A DNA stretch of 31,647 nucleotides from positions 1-31,647 of the forward strand of contig JBDRGC010000208.1 of assembly GCA_043818215.1 (NCBI GenBank). Reading direction: 5' to 3'. Each line of letters begins with the position of its first letter. The first letter of the stretch is position 1. Source of the DNA: JBDRGC01 sp043818215. GTDB taxonomy: Bacteria; Chloroflexota; Anaerolineae; Anaerolineales; UBA11858. The position numbers and the translations under genes were made by a program. The notes beneath the pieces were generated by a model. It was not told where the DNA came from, did no database searches, and saw only the letters and a program-made list of their open reading frames with translations. This document shows positions 23,105-30,722 of this stretch, one piece after another.

Positions 23105-26100
23105 TTACTGAAAACTGATTACTGAAAACTGTTCACTCGCCACTTTCGTGGGGTTTACTAACGCTCTCACTTTGGCAGTCATTTGCGCGTCAGTGTAGTG
23201 CATCAATTGGATGGCCTTTGCAGGGCATTCAGCTGCGCATGAGCCGCATCCCTGGCAGACAGCCGCTTCGATATAAGCGGCTCCCATTATATTGCCCACT
23301 CCGCTAAGGTTGGCTTTGATCTTGGGGACGCTAAAGGGGCACACACGTATACAAGTCAGGCATCCTATGCAGAGTGTCTCATCCACCACGGCTACGCGGC
23401 CGCCGGCTTTCAATGTTTCCTGGCTTAAAACGCGGGCTGCCCGTGCGGCGGCTGCTTGAGCCTGGATCATGGACTCATCCACGAATTTGGGGTAGTGAGC
23501 CATCCCAGCCATGAACACGCCATCCGTAGAGAAGTCCACTGGGCGGAGTTTGACGTGGGCTTCCAGGAAGAAACCATCAGCATCTATCGGTACTTTGAAG
23601 AGGGTTGACAGATCCCGAGCATCAGGGCCGGGCACCACTGGCATGGAGAGTACCACCAGGTCGGGGGTGAGGCTGATATCGCACCCCAGGATTGGCTCGT
23701 AGACGGTTACGGTGATTGGAGGTTGGAGATTGGAGATCGGAGGTTGGAGATTGGAGATTGGAGATTGGGGATTGGAGATTGGAGATTGGGGATTGGAGAT
23801 TGGAGATTGGGGATTGGAGATTGAGTCTCGCTGACTCGCCGACTCGCCGACTCGCTGATTCGCTGATTCGCTGACTCGCTGATTCGCTGATTCGCTGACT
23901 CGCCGACTCGCTGACTCGCCGACCCGCTGACTCGCTGACTCGCCGACTCTAACCTCCGGCTCATGCGTATCATTATAGCGCACAAATATTACACCGTGCT
24001 CGCGGGCTTTGGTATAGAGACGCTCTTTGAAGCCATAGGTGCGAATATCTTTGTACAAGATAGTGATTTGAGCGTTCGGGTTGCGCTCTTTGAGGGCCAG
24101 AGCATTTTTAATCGCCACTGTGCAACAAATACGGCTGCAATACTTTTCAGCTGGGCCGATGCACTGGATCATGACCACGGAATTTGGAAGATTGGTAGTT
24201 GGTAAACTGGTAGATTGGTAGGTTGGTAGATTGGTAGGTTGGTAGGTTGGCAGGTTGGTTCCCAATTTACCAATCCCCAATTTACCAATCCCCAATTTAC
24301 CCGCCAACAGCTCCTCGAACTCCTGCTGCGTCACAATACGCGGATCGCTCCCGTGACCGTACTCCGTCCCGCGGTATTCTTGTGCGCCTGTAGCTAATAT
24401 GGTCGCACCGTGGGAAATTTCTTTTAGGCTTCCATCAGAGTGCTGGATTGTGCTGGCGAAGTTGCCCACGAAGCCGCCTGTAGCGATGACTTGACTCTCC
24501 ATGTGGACGGTGATATTTGGGATGGCGTGTATTTGTTCAACAAGGCGGCGTAGCACGTACTGGGGATCGTTGGTTTCTAATCCCTGGTACCCAGTCTCCA
24601 ATAATGTGAACACGTACCGCAGGTTGCCTCCCAACTCCGCCTCCTTCTCCACCAGGTGAACCGGGAATCCCTGCTCTGCCAGAGAAATTGCGGCTGTCAT
24701 TCCAGCAGCCCCACCGCCTATTACCAGCGCAGTGCTATGGACGGGTACATCGACCATGTTTTGCGGTTCGAGCAACGCGGCGCGAGCTATTGCCATCCGA
24801 ACCAGTTCTTTGGCTTTAGTGGTGGCGGTATCCCAATCGTCCGAGTGTACCCACGAACACTGGTTGCGGATATTGGCCATTTCGAACAAATAGGGGTTAA
24901 GCCCGGCAGCGCGGATGCTATCTTGGAACAGAGGCGCGTGGGTCAGAGGGGTGCAGCTTGCCACAACTACCCGGTTGAGCTTTTGCTCCTCCACTCGTTC
25001 GGTGATTAGCTTGATGGAGTCTTGCGAGCAGGCGTACAAGGTATCTTCGGAGTGAATGACATTGGGCAATGTATTAGCATATTCGGCCACATCAGGCACA
25101 TCCAGGAAGCCGCCAATATTCGAGCCGCAATGGCAGACGAATACGCCAATCCGCGCAGTTTCTCCCGAAACATCTCGTTCTGGTGGATATTCGCGTTCGT
25201 TGGTAAGTGTCCAACGCGCTTCTGCTAACAAGCCTGCGCTGGCGGCGGCGGCGCCACTGGCTTCGACAACTGATTCGGGGATATCTTTGGGTTCGCGGAA
25301 GGGGCCTACCGCATAAATCCCAGGGCGACTGGTCTCGATGGGGTTAAATCGAATACTGCGGCAGAAACCATATTCGTCCAGTTCCACCCCTAAACGGCCT
25401 CCGAGCCTCTTGACGGAATCGGATATTTCCATCCCCACCGATAAAACCACGAGATCGAATTCTGCCTCGATTAGTGACTGGGGATTAGGCACTAGTGACT
25501 GGGGACTAGGGACTAGTCCCTGATCCCTAGTCCCTAGTCCCTGATCCCTAATCCCTGATCCCTGGTCACTGGCATACCGCACCACCAAATTCCCCGTCCC
25601 CGGGGTTTGTTTCACCTCGCTAATCCGACATCGAGTGTAATTGATGCCATATTTTTCTTGGGCGCACTGGTAATACGCTTCGTAGCCTTTGCTGAAGGCG
25701 CGCATATCCATCATAAAGACGTGAACCTCGGTGTCAGGTTCATGCTCGATGGTCATGATCGCCTCTTTAGTGGCGTACATGCAGCACACCGCCGAGCAGT
25801 AATCGTGGTTCTGATCGCGGGAGCCAACACATTGCAAGAAGGCGATCTTCTGGGCTGGCTTGTGATCGGATGGCCGTTCGACATGACCTGAGGTTGGCCC
25901 GCTGGCGCTCAACAGCCGCTCGAACTGTAGCGCCGTCACCACGTTAGGGTATCGCCCGAAGCCGTACTCTGCGGAAAGTTCAGCATTGTAGATTTGATAA
26001 CCGGGGGCAAGTATGATCGCGCCTACATCAAACTGTTCTTCCCTCGCGACCATATTGTGGTCGATGGCATCCCTGCCGCATTCGTACTGGCAGCTCAGGC

Positions 26101-28048
26101 ATTCAGCGCAAAGACCACAGGCCAGACAGCGGGCCGCTTCGACTTGGGCTTGCTCATCCGTATAGCCAGCTACCACTTCCTCGAAGGTGGACAATCTCTG
26201 CTCGACCGGGAGCTCATCCATAGGTACGCGGGGTTGAATCTGTGCCTCTCCCTGTATTACCTGTTCCTCGACTTCGGCCTGGGACATTTGCACGACCGGC
26301 AGCCTGGGTTTGGGTGGCGATTCTAGTTCCTCCCCCCGCAGGTAGCGGTGAATAGAAGCGGCAGCACAGTGACCGGCTTCAACCGCCTCGATGACGAAAG
26401 CGGTGCCGGTCGTGGCGTCGCCTGCCGCAAATACTCCTGGGCGGGTTGCGGCCATTGTGTTGGGATTCACAGCAATGGTGGCTTGCTTTGTGATGCCGAC
26501 CCCGGCGCTTTCCGGGATAAAGGCCAGACCGGCCCGTTGACCCACGGAAAAGATGATATTGTCGCAGGGAACGAAATGCTCCGAGCCGGGGATGGACACA
26601 GGCTGCCGGCGTCCCGTTGCATCGGGCAGGCCCTGCTCGGTGCGCACACACGTTATCCCTGTCATCCGCTTGTTCTCGTCTCCGACGATCTCTACGGGGG
26701 TAACCTGGAAATTGAAGTCAACGCCCTCTTCTTCGGCGTGGCGTATCTCCTCCTCGCCAGCCGTTGATTCCGAGCGGGTGCGGCGGTAGTAGAGGCTGAC
26801 ATCAGCTCCCAACCGCACGGCGGTGCGGGCCACATCCATCGCCACGTCCCCAGCTCCAACAACAGCTACTCGCTTTCCCAATTGCGGCGGGTTATCCAGC
26901 CGCACGTCGCGCAGAAATACAGTGTTGACTAACACCCCCTCCAAATCTGCTCCGGGGATGGGCAGGCGGATGCCCTCGTGGGCACCTACGGCGATGAGCA
27001 GCGCGTCAAATCCTTCATCAAAGACATCGTCCAGGTTTTCCACAAAGGTGTTCAGCCGGAGTTCTACTCCCAGGTCTACGATGTCTTGCACTTCTCGATC
27101 CACGATCGAGGCAGGCAGCCGGTATTCGGGAACACCAACGCGCAACATTCCGCCGGCCACGGGCAGCGACTCGAAAATAGTTACCCTGTATCCTAGCTTG
27201 CACAGGTCCTGGGCGGTGGTCAATCCACAAGGTCCGGCGCCGATGATAGCTACTCGCTGGTCGTATTTGATTTTATGTGATTCCGGAGGCACCCGCTCTT
27301 CGGCATAAACCTTATCGGTGACGAAGCGCTTCAACGCCCGGATGTTGAGCGGTTCATCCAGCAAACTGCGATTGCAGGCCTCCTCACAGCGATGGTTGCA
27401 AATGCGGCCGCAGATGCCCGGAAAAGGATTATCCTCTTTGATGACTCGTAACGCATCGTGGTAGCGGCCTTCACGAATCAAGGCGATGTACCCCTGGACG
27501 CGTTGGCCGGTGGGACAGGCATCCCGGCAGGGCGCGATGCCCAGTTTCTCGATAGCGAAGGCCGCAGGGACAGCCTGAGTGTACAGACGATAGGCAGCTT
27601 TGCGCTCTTTCAAACCTTCTTCATAAGGATCGGGCAATATAACTGGGCAGACATCAACGCAGTCTCCGCAGCCCACACATTTGTCTATGTCAATATAGCG
27701 CGGTCTGCGGCGCAGGTTCACGGTGAAGTTGCCAGCCTCGCCATCTACGCCAAGCACATCGGCATCGGTGATGATTTCGATGTTGATATGGCGACCGGTG
27801 TCTACCAGCTTTGGGCTGATATTACACATAGCGCAGTCATTGGTGGGGAAGGTTTTATCGAGCTGTGCCATGTGACCCCCAATGGCTGATTTACTTTCGA
27901 CGAGATAGACTTTGAAGCCCTGGTCACCCAAATCCATCGCGGCTTGCATCCCGGCGATGCCGCCACCGACGACCATTACCGCGCCAACAGGCGCGTCAGA
28001 AGGATGAGGGTGGAAGGCGGAAGGAGGATGGATTATTCTGTCGTTCAT
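23105..28048 (-). CDS. hdrA: Giant HdrA-like flavoprotein with inserted GltD-like module and repeat-encoded segments (hdrA1)
   Basis: 1647 residues, far longer than HdrA (about 650) or HdrA duplicates (about 1000-1150). In order: HdrA FAD motif VMVVGGGIAGMQAAMDLG (24-41); CAMCNISPKL; 4Fe-4S CVGCGDCVDVCP (124-135); then a GltD/NfnB-like NADPH-flavin module (PCRDACPTGQRVQGY, GRICNHRCEEAC, IIGAGPCGLTTAQ, VVGAGDVAMDVARTA) to about 640. HdrA sequence resumes (CLACGLCAECLSCQYECG, QCVGSRDQNHDYCSAVCCMY), with a VCHCGSNIGG domain, a second FAD motif VIGGGAAGMTAAISLAEQG, and C-terminal ferredoxin motifs CIGCLTCIRVCP and CQGCGSCAAECP. It would bifurcate electrons, with NAD(P)H as one likely partner. Three tandem-repeat inserts (residues about 826-858, 1250-1287, 1367-1444), the start (IIHPPSAFHPHPS) and the end (EQFSVISFQ) are encoded by short repeats yet keep the frame. 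Confidence 0.92.
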   Translation of the reverse strand: MNDRIIHPPSAFHPHPSDAPVGAVMVVGGGIAGMQAAMDLGDQGFKVYLVESKSAIGGHMAQLDKTFPTNDCAMCNISPKLVDTGRHINIEIITDADVLGVDGEAGNFTVNLRRRPRYIDIDKCVGCGDCVDVCPVILPDPYEEGLKERKAAYRLYTQAVPAAFAIEKLGIAPCRDACPTGQRVQGYIALIREGRYHDALRVIKEDNPFPGICGRICNHRCEEACNRSLLDEPLNIRALKRFVTDKVYAEERVPPESHKIKYDQRVAIIGAGPCGLTTAQDLCKLGYRVTIFESLPVAGGMLRVGVPEYRLPASIVDREVQDIVDLGVELRLNTFVENLDDVFDEGFDALLIAVGAHEGIRLPIPGADLEGVLVNTVFLRDVRLDNPPQLGKRVAVVGAGDVAMDVARTAVRLGADVSLYYRRTRSESTAGEEEIRHAEEEGVDFNFQVTPVEIVGDENKRMTGITCVRTEQGLPDATGRRQPVSIPGSEHFVPCDNIIFSVGQRAGLAFIPESAGVGITKQATIAVNPNTMAATRPGVFAAGDATTGTAFVIEAVEAGHCAAASIHRYLRGEELESPPKPRLPVVQMSQAEVEEQVIQGEAQIQPRVPMDELPVEQRLSTFEEVVAGYTDEQAQVEAARCLACGLCAECLSCQYECGRDAIDHNMVAREEQFDVGAIILAPGYQIYNAELSAEYGFGRYPNVVTALQFERLLSASGPTSGHVERPSDHKPAQKIAFLQCVGSRDQNHDYCSAVCCMYATKEAIMTIEHEPDTEVHVFMMDMRAFSKGYEAYYQCAQEKYGINYTRCRISEVKQTPGTGNLVVRYASDQGSGIRDQGLGTRDQGLVPSPQSLVPNPQSLIEAEFDLVVLSVGMEISDSVKRLGGRLGVELDEYGFCRSIRFNPIETSRPGIYAVGPFREPKDIPESVVEASGAAAASAGLLAEARWTLTNEREYPPERDVSGETARIGVFVCHCGSNIGGFLDVPDVAEYANTLPNVIHSEDTLYACSQDSIKLITERVEEQKLNRVVVASCTPLTHAPLFQDSIRAAGLNPYLFEMANIRNQCSWVHSDDWDTATTKAKELVRMAIARAALLEPQNMVDVPVHSTALVIGGGAAGMTAAISLAEQGFPVHLVEKEAELGGNLRYVFTLLETGYQGLETNDPQYVLRRLVEQIHAIPNITVHMESQVIATGGFVGNFASTIQHSDGSLKEISHGATILATGAQEYRGTEYGHGSDPRIVTQQEFEELLAGKLGIGKLGIGKLGTNLPTYQPTNLPTYQSTSLPTTNLPNSVVMIQCIGPAEKYCSRICCTVAIKNALALKERNPNAQITILYKDIRTYGFKERLYTKAREHGVIFVRYNDTHEPEVRVGESASQRVGESASRRVSESANQRVSESANQRVGESASQRDSISNPQSPISNPQSPISNPQSPISNLQPPISNLQPPITVTVYEPILGCDISLTPDLVVLSMPVVPGPDARDLSTLFKVPIDADGFFLEAHVKLRPVDFSTDGVFMAGMAHYPKFVDESMIQAQAAAARAARVLSQETLKAGGRVAVVDETLCIGCLTCIRVCPFSVPKIKANLSGVGNIMGAAYIEAAVCQGCGSCAAECPAKAIQLMHYTDAQMTAKVRALVNPTKVASEQFSVISFQ
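23715..23949. repeat. Heptad plus octad repeat block inside hdrA1
   Basis: GATTGGA/GATTGGG heptads (23715-23822) adjoin CTGACTCG/CTGATTCG octads (23828-23949). In the protein they give a 7-residue period (ISNPQSP) and an 8-residue period (RVGESASQ). The block lies between the strands HEPEV and TVTVYEPILG and is absent from ordinary HdrA. Confidence 0.85.
24187..24302. repeat. GGTAGATT-type repeat block inside hdrA1
   Basis: Octads of GGTAGATT/GGTAGGTT followed by CCCCAATTTACCAAT units, read as GKLGIGKLG and NLPTYQPTNLPTYQ in the protein. The arms are partly complementary to each other. Confidence 0.8.
25474..25574. repeat. GACTAGG/CCCTAGT heptad block inside hdrA1
   Basis: Tandem GACTGGG/GACTAGG heptads turn at 25515 into the complementary CCCTGAT/CCCTAGT heptads, giving a palindromic block. 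It is read in the protein as SGIRDQGLGTRDQGL and SPQSLVPNPQSL. Confidence 0.8.
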
Positions 28049-28049
28049 G

Positions 28050-28216
28050 TCTTACTCGAATATAGAAACTATTCTGGCTCTCTGGAATTTCGCGTGGTGG
28101 GACCCTGGGGGTGGGGGTTCTAACCGTTTCTCATCTATGGTGCCTGATTCGCTGAGCAGTTCGAGTCAATACTCGGGCTCAGCGAATTCCTGTAAGGCTC
28201 CTTCAGCCTTCACCCT
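28050..28216. other. Spacer between kinase and hdrA1 genes
   Basis: No gene. GCTGAGC...GCTCAGC with GAGTCAATACTC forms a hairpin around 28153-28188. At the kinase end lie tandem CCTTCATC heptads/octads that give the last codons of the kinase, and similar CCTTC repeats at the other side code for the hdrA1 start. Confidence 0.5.
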
Positions 28217-29410
28217 TCATCCTTCATCCTTCGAAAGCCATTCCTGTCGTTTTATCTCCGGTGTTCTTAGATTTCGTGGGATGAGGATAGTAAAGCGGGT
28301 GCCGGTTTTGCCGTTCTCGCCAGACAGGTTCTCGGCCAGGATTTGCCCGTTGTGAGCGTCTACGATTTTTTTGGCAATCGAAAGCCCCAGGCCTATGCCC
28401 GGTGTTTCACCGACATTGCCACCCCGGAAGAAATCTTTGAATAGATGGGGTATATCTTCGGGCAGGATTCCGGGGCCTTCATCTTCTATTTCTAAGATCA
28501 ATGTATCTGGTTCGTACCGGGCGCGGAAGATCACCGTGCTATCTGGTGGAGCAAATTTTATGGCGTTGTTTAGAAGGTTAGTAAATACTTGCCGTATTCG
28601 TCGGCGTGCTCCTACGATAGGCTCGAACTTTGGCGGTGGAACGGCTTGAATGTGGATGTTTTTTTCCGCCGCTGCCAGGCGTGCATCGTCGATGGACTCG
28701 CTGCCCACTTCGCCGGGGTCAAACCATTTGAAGTCAGCCTGGATTTGTTCTGGACGCATACGGGCCAGATCGACCACATCGCTAATCAAGGAGCTTAAGT
28801 CGACCACTCGCAGGATGCTGCGTTTGATCATGCGTTCTTGTTTGGGATTGAGATCGCCTGCGAAACCTCCAAGCATGGTGCGTAAGTAATTTTCGATAGC
28901 GGCTAATGGTGATCGTAATTCGTGAGAAACGATAGAAAGAAAATAAGTCAGTGTACTTGTGGCGCGGCGATAGCGATCACCGACCAGTGTAGCCAGGCCA
29001 CTTAGAACTGTAAAGCCTGCTTTGGGATGGGTCTGCAGGTAGGTGTTTAGCGCTTCTCCGTCTATTACGATGATGCGCGTCGGTTCAACGCAAACCGCTG
29101 ATGATGTGTAAAAGTGTGGCGAGGCGATGGTGGAGAATCCAGCCATTTTTCCTGGGCCGACATAATCTATGGTCGCGTTGCGGGGCGTGGAGTGACGGCC
29201 GATTTGGACTTTCTTGTCGAGAGCGATCTTTCCGCGCTCGACGACGATCACGATTGTGGCTGGTTCATCTTCTGCAAAAATCGTGTCACCATCTTGGTAG
29301 GTTTTCTCGCTGCAGAATTCAGCAATTGCGAGTAAGTCAGCGTCGGAGAGATCGCTTAGAATTTCTGCGTGTCTCAGACGGCCGGCAATGATCGCTAATT
29401 TGGTGGTCAT
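28217..29410 (-). CDS. Sensor histidine kinase with N-terminal cyclic-nucleotide-binding-like domain
   Basis: About 397 residues, no membrane segment. Residues 1-135 form a Crp/cNMP-binding beta-barrel (LSDADLLAIAEFCSEKTYQD, GDTIFAEDEPATIVIVVERG, ERG..AL). Then HisKA with the phosphoacceptor in FLSIVSHELRSPLAAIENYL, and HATPase_c with VFTNLLNNAIKFAP (N-box), EIEDEGPGILPEDIPHLF (G1) and GIGLGLSIAKKIVDAH (G2). The ATG at 29410 is preferred (GAGGG 7 bp before); a TTG 12 bp earlier overlaps the stop of the regulator gene. It pairs with the receiver encoded just upstream, and its place inside the hdr cluster suggests sensing of a redox or nucleotide signal. The end KDEG and its TGA come from a GGATGAA repeat. 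Confidence 0.9.
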   Translation of the reverse strand: MTTKLAIIAGRLRHAEILSDLSDADLLAIAEFCSEKTYQDGDTIFAEDEPATIVIVVERGKIALDKKVQIGRHSTPRNATIDYVGPGKMAGFSTIASPHFYTSSAVCVEPTRIIVIDGEALNTYLQTHPKAGFTVLSGLATLVGDRYRRATSTLTYFLSIVSHELRSPLAAIENYLRTMLGGFAGDLNPKQERMIKRSILRVVDLSSLISDVVDLARMRPEQIQADFKWFDPGEVGSESIDDARLAAAEKNIHIQAVPPPKFEPIVGARRRIRQVFTNLLNNAIKFAPPDSTVIFRARYEPDTLILEIEDEGPGILPEDIPHLFKDFFRGGNVGETPGIGLGLSIAKKIVDAHNGQILAENLSGENGKTGTRFTILIPRNLRTPEIKRQEWLSKDEG

Positions 29411-29418
29411 TGAAGCCC

Positions 29419-29814
29419 TCAATCTGCCTGCTGCAATAGTTTCGCCACGCTCTGTAACAAATCGGTTGGTTTGGCAGGTTTTTGAACATAGCCTTGTATG
29501 TCCATTGCCATGCCAGTTTCCAGCTCGTAGCGGCGATAACTGGCATCTTCGATGACAGTGCTGAGAATCATTATGGGGACATTGGCGTAACGGGGTTCAC
29601 TGCGCATCGCGCGGATCACTCCCCAACCGTCCATGCGCGGCATGAGCAGGTCGAGGATCAACAAATCTGGAATATCTTGCTCGACCATTTCCATGCATTG
29701 TTTTCCATCACGCGCAGTTGCCAGTCGATATGGTTGGGTTTCCAAAATCATGAGGATGCCCTCGAGGATATCGGGATCATCGTCCACGATCAGTATATAA
29801 GGCTGTTCATTCAT
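29419..29814 (-). CDS. Single-domain response regulator
   Basis: 131 residues, receiver domain only: acidic pair in ILIVDDDPDILEGIL, phosphoacceptor Asp in DLLILDLLMPRMDGWG, Thr in IMILSTVIEDASY and Lys in GYVQKPAKPTDLL. There is no output domain, so it must act through protein contact or as a phosphorelay member. It precedes the kinase gene, which starts 8 bp downstream. AAGGAGAACAGC precedes the ATG. The composite repeat element B separates it from mvhD2. Confidence 0.92.
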   Translation of the reverse strand: MNEQPYILIVDDDPDILEGILMILETQPYRLATARDGKQCMEMVEQDIPDLLILDLLMPRMDGWGVIRAMRSEPRYANVPIMILSTVIEDASYRRYELETGMAMDIQGYVQKPAKPTDLLQSVAKLLQQAD

Positions 29815-29830
29815 GCTGTTCTCCTTTGGA

Positions 29831-30145
29831 GAGATTGGGGATTGGAGATTGGAGATTGGAGATTGGAGATTGGAGATTGGAGATTGGAGATTGGAAATTG
29901 GGGATTGGGGATTGGAGATTGGGGATTGGGGATTGGAGATTGGAGATTGGAGATTGGAAATTGGGGATTGGGGATTGGGGATTGGAGATTGGGGATTGGG
30001 GATTGGAGATTGGAGATTGGAGATTGGAGATTGGAGATTGGAGATTGGAGATTGGAGTTACCGTGCCCTGCGAGTGTTGGCGGACTAACCTCTAACCTCT
30101 ACCCTCTAACCTCTAACCTCTGATCTCTAATCTCCAATCTCTATT
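29831..30145. repeat. Composite heptad-repeat hairpin element B
   Basis: About 32 GATTGGA/GATTGGG heptads (29833-30056) are followed by the core GTGCCCTGCGAGTGTTGGCG (30062-30081) with GACTAA, then tandem CTCTAAC and TCCAATC heptads to the mvhD2 stop. It has the same order and core as element A at 22337-22475 and the same position, directly after an mvhD gene. Confidence 0.85.
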
Positions 30146-30569
30146 CTCTAATCTCCATTCCCCGCAATGGATTAGGCCCCATCCGCCTGATCTCTTCAGT
30201 CAATTCAGCCGCCGACCAGGCAAACTGTGCGCCCATGGCTGCCGACACATTGATCATCTGTATTCGCCTGCCTTCCAGTCCGATCTCTTCCAGCAGCTTT
30301 CTTGTATATTCAACTCGTCTTTGGGCTTGTAGATTACCTTCCAGGTAATGACAGTCACCGGGCATTCAACCCGCCACCATCACGCCGTCGGCGCCATCCT
30401 CGAAAGCCTTCAATGCGTAAATAGGGTCGAATTTGCCGGCGCATGGCAATTTAATCACTTTGATCGCTGTGGGGTACTCCACCCGCAGCGAGCCTGCCAG
30501 GTCTGCCGCCGCGTAGGCGCAATAGTGACAACAAAAGGCGACGATTTCGGGTGAGAAGTTCTTAGTCAT
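30141..30569 (-). CDS. mvhD: MvhD-like iron-sulfur subunit, probable selenoprotein (mvhD2)
   Basis: 142 residues if the in-frame TGA at 30366-30368 is read as selenocysteine (residue 68). Before it: MTKNFSPEIVAFCCHYCAYA...KVIKLPCAGKFDPIYALK, AFEDGADGVMVAG. After it: MPGDCHYLEGNLQAQRRVEY...MINVSAAMGAQFAW and GPNPLRGMEIRE. The TGA occupies the Cys position of the GC..GDCHY motif, exactly as in mvhD1, and a near-identical hairpin follows (30333-30349). The start is set at ATG 30569 because the frame upstream is only octad repeat. It lies downstream of hdrA2. Its last codons and TAG are in heptad repeat. Confidence 0.88.
30333..30349 (-). promoter_or_regulatory. Putative bacterial SECIS hairpin in mvhD2
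   Basis: On the minus strand, ATTACC TGGAA GGTAAT forms a 6-bp stem with a 5-nt loop whose second base is G. It stands at the same distance from the TGA as in mvhD1, while the surrounding codons differ. Confidence 0.7.
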
Positions 30570-30579
30570 ACTTGTGTAG

Positions 30580-30722
30580 TCCTGTAGTCTGGTAGTCCTG
30601 TAGTCTGGTAGTCTGGTAGTCCTGTAGTCTGGTAGTCCTGTAGTCTGGTAGTCTGGTAGTCCTGTAGTCACTCTGACTATTTGACTATTTGACTATTTGA
30701 CTACGCGACTACGCGACTACCA
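30580..30722. repeat. TAGTCTGG/TAGTCCTG octad repeat array
   Basis: Tandem TAGTCTGG and TAGTCCTG octads, then GACTATTT octads and GACTACGC octads, fill the gap between mvhD2 and hdrA2. The right end encodes the last residues of hdrA2 (SLVVA and TAG). Confidence 0.85.
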
